Shown: piece after piece, positions 60,894-64,000 of the stretch
Layout of the letters: each line of letters opens with the position of its first letter
How positions within the stretch are numbered: position 1 is the first letter of the stretch
Assembly: GCA_950295325.1 (NCBI GenBank)
Contig: OX485805.1
Span: 5,272,501 to 5,336,500 of the forward strand
Source: Polytrichum commune
Taxonomy: Eukaryota > Streptophyta > Polytrichopsida > Polytrichales > Polytrichaceae
Direction: 5' to 3'
Length of the DNA stretch: 64,000 nt
Made by a program: the position numbers and the translations under genes
The notes under the pieces: generated by a model
The model's database searches: none
The model's input: only the letters and a program-made list of their open reading frames with translations
What the model was told of the DNA's origin: nothing

Positions 60894-61295
60894 GTAAACC
60901 TTTGAACTCAATCCTTTATGATTTCAGCCCAAGCATATTTGCAATGTGGATATTGATAAAAACAAATCTTGAGGTGAACCTCGGTGAATTTTTGTGAGGT
61001 AAACTTGGTAAATCTTTGAGGTGAACCTCATTAAAATTTTAACGTGTCATCTCAATAAAAATCTAAGACAATTCTTGGGAAAATTCTATGAAATGACCTT
61101 AGTAAATTTATGATAGGAGCCTCAAAAAAACATTGTGAGGTAAACTCAATGAAGTTCCGATGTGAACCTATTTAAATTTCCAATTTAAAACTCGGCCATT
61201 TTCTATTGTGAAATTTTGTTGTAAAATTTTTCATGTGAACCTTGGCAGATTTCCAAAATGAACCTCAATAATTTACTACATTCAACCTCAATAAA
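60894..61295. repeat. Degenerate short-unit repeat (GAGGTGAACCTC type)
   Basis: Variants of TGAGGTGAACCTCAATAAAT recur about every 25-35 bp (for example 60970, 61018, 61125, 61160, 61230, 61258), heavily mutated. Confidence 0.7.
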
Positions 61296-62069
61296 AAAAG
61301 ACAGCCCACAATAACTTTTAGTTTACTTAGGCTCAGTTTCATGTTACCTCAGGTGACCCTAGATAAGAAAACCTAACCAATACATAAGACCGTGCAACGT
61401 AGAGGTGATCCCATTGGTTAGGCTTTTGTGAGGAGTAGTCCATGGTGTATGTGAAGACTTTCAACTCATCATCATAATATAATGGCCTTGAGTCACAATT
61501 GTGTATACCTTGTTGTGTTGTAGCGTTCAAATCGTATCATCTAGTTGTGTGAGATGTGTGTTAACTCATGTCGAGCCCTAGTTAGCCATGACTAGGGTTA
61601 ACAAAAAAATCACTACTATGAATTTGTTCACTTCTCGGTTACTTCTAAAGTAATTTTGAGAATGTGTCTTGGATTTCATAGTTGCAATGGCCACAACCAA
61701 TCCACATTCTTGATTTGGAAATGGGAGTCAATGAAACTAGGGATGATTTTGACGACTCCATATGAGTGTTGGGGACCACATTGAAAATATTTTGTGGACA
61801 ATAGATCGTTAGAAAACATGGTCGGAGTGGAACTCCCAAACAATGTTGTAAGTTTGACTTAGAGAATTGTTGAGTTTCTCCCTAAGAGTGGAAGGGAGTG
61901 CGAACAATGATTATGATGAAGAAGTCATGCACAACACATTACACCTTGGGTATGATGAAGAGGGCGAAGATTACAATGAAATTGGTATGTTTGGAAACTA
62001 ATTGATGATGACAACATGGATGAGGAAGTGGATGATAATTTCGTGTGAGGTGAGGGGAAGTACATTAAA
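61296..62069. other. No gene recognised
   Basis: Short frames only; nothing supported. Confidence 0.4.
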
Positions 62070-62588
62070 TATGATATTTAGTGTCCTATGGCATCTAATG
62101 TCACTGCGGTAACTTTTTTGTGACACTTTCTATGAATAAGTTTACAAACACTTTCATCCCAACTTACTTTCAGTTCATCCAAACACCAATTATTGAAACA
62201 AAGTTTGGCATAATTTGCAACCTAACAAATTTGTGATGAAATATTGTTATGGATGATTGAAATTTGGATGAAAATCACTTCGTAAGTGATAATACTTGCA
62301 ACACTGTAAATTTGTAATACCCAAAAAACATTTACAAGGAATAGCAAACACTGTTAGGTTAACATTTAGTGTTGGTGACACTACACCGCGGTTTACAACT
62401 AATATTGAGCAAGACAACGCAGTGGATGAGTGGTGGCAGGAACGGAAGGAGATCAGGGGAGGAGGGTTACATTAGTCAAATCCGACGGTCGAGAAAGCAC
62501 AGGCAACGTGGCCTCACCAGAAGCCAGAAGCTGCTTTCATCGCCCATAAACTTCTTCTTGATTAGAATTGGTGACACTAAATATCATA
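62070..62588. mobile_element. Short TIR repeat family E, copy 2 with GC-rich insert
   Basis: A perfect 16 bp inverted terminus: TATGATATTTAGTGTC at 62070-62085 and GACACTAAATATCATA at 62573-62588. Reverse-complement homologue of 31868-32240, with about 150 bp of extra GC-richer sequence (about 62413-62560) not present in that copy. Confidence 0.7.
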
Positions 62589-64000
62589 GTTAGTGTAGTT
62601 CTAGATGTTGGTGAAAGCAATGGGGAAAGGGTAGTGGGTCCAAGTGACCTAAACCCCCGCATTTGAGAGAGGGTTATGGTGACTCCACATGGTCACGAAA
62701 TTCCATTTCTTTCGATCCCTTGCCCGGACCCTTTACATGCCAATGGCAAGGGCCCAAAAGGAATAAGAACAAACCCTAAAGCGTCAACGATTTGTTCAAC
62801 AAAATTGTGTCTCACAAGTGACACCCTTCCCAAGATTGTGAACGAAACAAATTTGATGTACACCAATGAGATGGTCGTAAAGGATGTCACCATGAGGGGA
62901 TCTAGGAAGAGAAACAAGTTTGAGAGGAGGCAAGGGTTGGAGGCCATTGGAGGTGGTGGAACTAAAAGCATGTTATGCTATAAATATCTACATGGGCATA
63001 AAACATATCTTAATGTTCACTTGTATTGGTTTAAGACTTCACCTCTACTTCACCTTGAACCTTGTACTACTTGTTGGGCGTTTCATTAATATGGTACATC
63101 CCTTGGTAATTTTTTTTTTGGGAAAGAAACATCCACATATAAAACACGTCACCAACACTAAGTACTTCGTTACAAAAAGCTTTGAGTAACAAGTAAGGCA
63201 AAGTCAATGTCACCAATAATGAGCCTCGACTACTTAATTGTTGCTTGCAATTTGGATTTTCTTGGAAAGGATCGCTACAAAAAAATACTGCAACTATTGC
63301 ATTAGATAATAATGCGTAATGATAATTGAGCACATTAAGAATACCATGAGATTCAAACAAAATTCATGAGACAAAGAAGCAATCAAGCAATCAAGCAACC
63401 TTCAATTGTCAATGAAGCTTCTAATATTTTGTCATGATTGTTACAAACTTTATGAAGTGCTTCCTCTTTCACAATGCATATTATCTCTTTAAGCTTGTGG
63501 CTCAACTCAACAAACGTGTTGAATTAGGGCTGAAATGTTTTAGCCATAAAATCTTGACTCCTCAGTAGGCAACCTTGAATTTCTTGAAGGTAGGAGACAT
63601 TTCTACATCCACTGGCACAATCCACAAAAACTATTATCGACAAGCACATGACATTTGAAGTTAGTTTAGGATTTGAAGAAAGAGATTCCAAATAGAAGTC
63701 ATGAAGCAATGATGATCATGCAACCTTCAATTGACATCAAGAAATTTCCTCACTCATTTGCCTACATAATTACAAACTTTATGAAATGTTGCCTTAATTC
63801 GACCTACAAGCAACTTCTTACATTTAGGATTCAAGGGATACAAATAAGGATTGAAAACAATCCAAGTGAACTGACAACATTCAAATGTCAACAGAAATCC
63901 CATGCACTTCCACATTCTCAACACACCAACTTTGAAGATTGTATCACAATTCAACAAGAATTTTGACGGTGAGAGGAAAAATATGTGAAGATTATGACAA
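62589..64000. other. No gene recognised; one diverged tandem duplication
   Basis: Open frames at 62676-63089 (plus) and 62693-62971 (minus) overlap and lack domains. About 63387-63460 and 63718-63795 share GCAACCTTCAATTG and TTACAAACTTTATGAA(G/A)TG, a diverged duplication about 330 bp apart. Confidence 0.4.

Noticed and set aside
62676-63089. 137-residue frame near the right end
   Set aside because: No domain, overlaps an equally long opposite-strand frame, located in repeat-rich sequence.

Overview
This is a piece of a land-plant nuclear genome. The evidence is intron-containing genes with GT-AG junctions whose reading phases agree across exons, plant-type protein families (a plastidic glucose transporter relative, a CYSTM protein, an At4g22030-like protein), a short TTTAGGG telomere-type repeat, and plant transposon classes (CACTA, PIF/Harbinger, Emigrant-like MITE, an endonuclease/RT/RNase H LINE). 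I cannot name the species. The gene-poor, transposon-rich layout and mixed protein similarities fit a seed-free plant (lycophyte, fern or bryophyte) at least as well as a seed plant; that is inference.

Layout. 1-5430 (minus): the 5' seven coding exons of a Niemann-Pick C1 (NPC1) homologue, running off the left edge. 5.4-11.3 kb: no clear host gene, but a stack of small DNA transposons, including a Harbinger-type MITE and a second MITE inside a long inverted-repeat structure. 11.3-25.4 kb: a rearranged multicopy region around an At4g22030-like gene. It has one intact copy on the minus strand (14764-16143), one intact inverted copy on the plus strand (23392-24783), one truncated copy (21551-22082) inside a direct segmental duplication (about 11327-15293 against 18797-22083), and an eroded fourth copy split in two. 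The split was made by a 5.9 kb CACTA element (25443-31359) with matching termini and a TGT target duplication. The element carries a minisatellite, a 240 bp TG run and a small ORF resembling a CACTA accessory protein.

34-42 kb is the main genic island. A 12-exon plastidic glucose transporter-like gene (plus) converges on a 3-exon gene of about 206 residues (minus) with a distant complex I assembly factor resemblance. 42.5-43.8 kb is an internally deleted PIF/Harbinger element that keeps the N-terminal part of its transposase. 45.6-47.1 kb holds a 138 bp tandem array and eroded coding fragments. 49.2-50.3 kb (minus) encodes a 78-residue CYSTM protein in three exons. 53.5-59.8 kb (minus) is a decayed LINE with recognisable endonuclease, reverse transcriptase (active site YANN instead of YADD), RNase H and a C-terminal Cys/His motif. 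60-64 kb contains repeats only.

The host genes do not form a pathway; each looks like an independent plant gene. The most informative structures are evolutionary: a 759 bp transposon with a clean empty site in the duplicated segment, the CACTA insertion into a gene relic, intragenic tandem repeats in three genes, and an almost sequence-identical 3' coding tract shared by the inverted gene copies, which suggests gene conversion. I found no tRNA, rRNA or CRISPR array and no evidence of an entirely new biochemical system.
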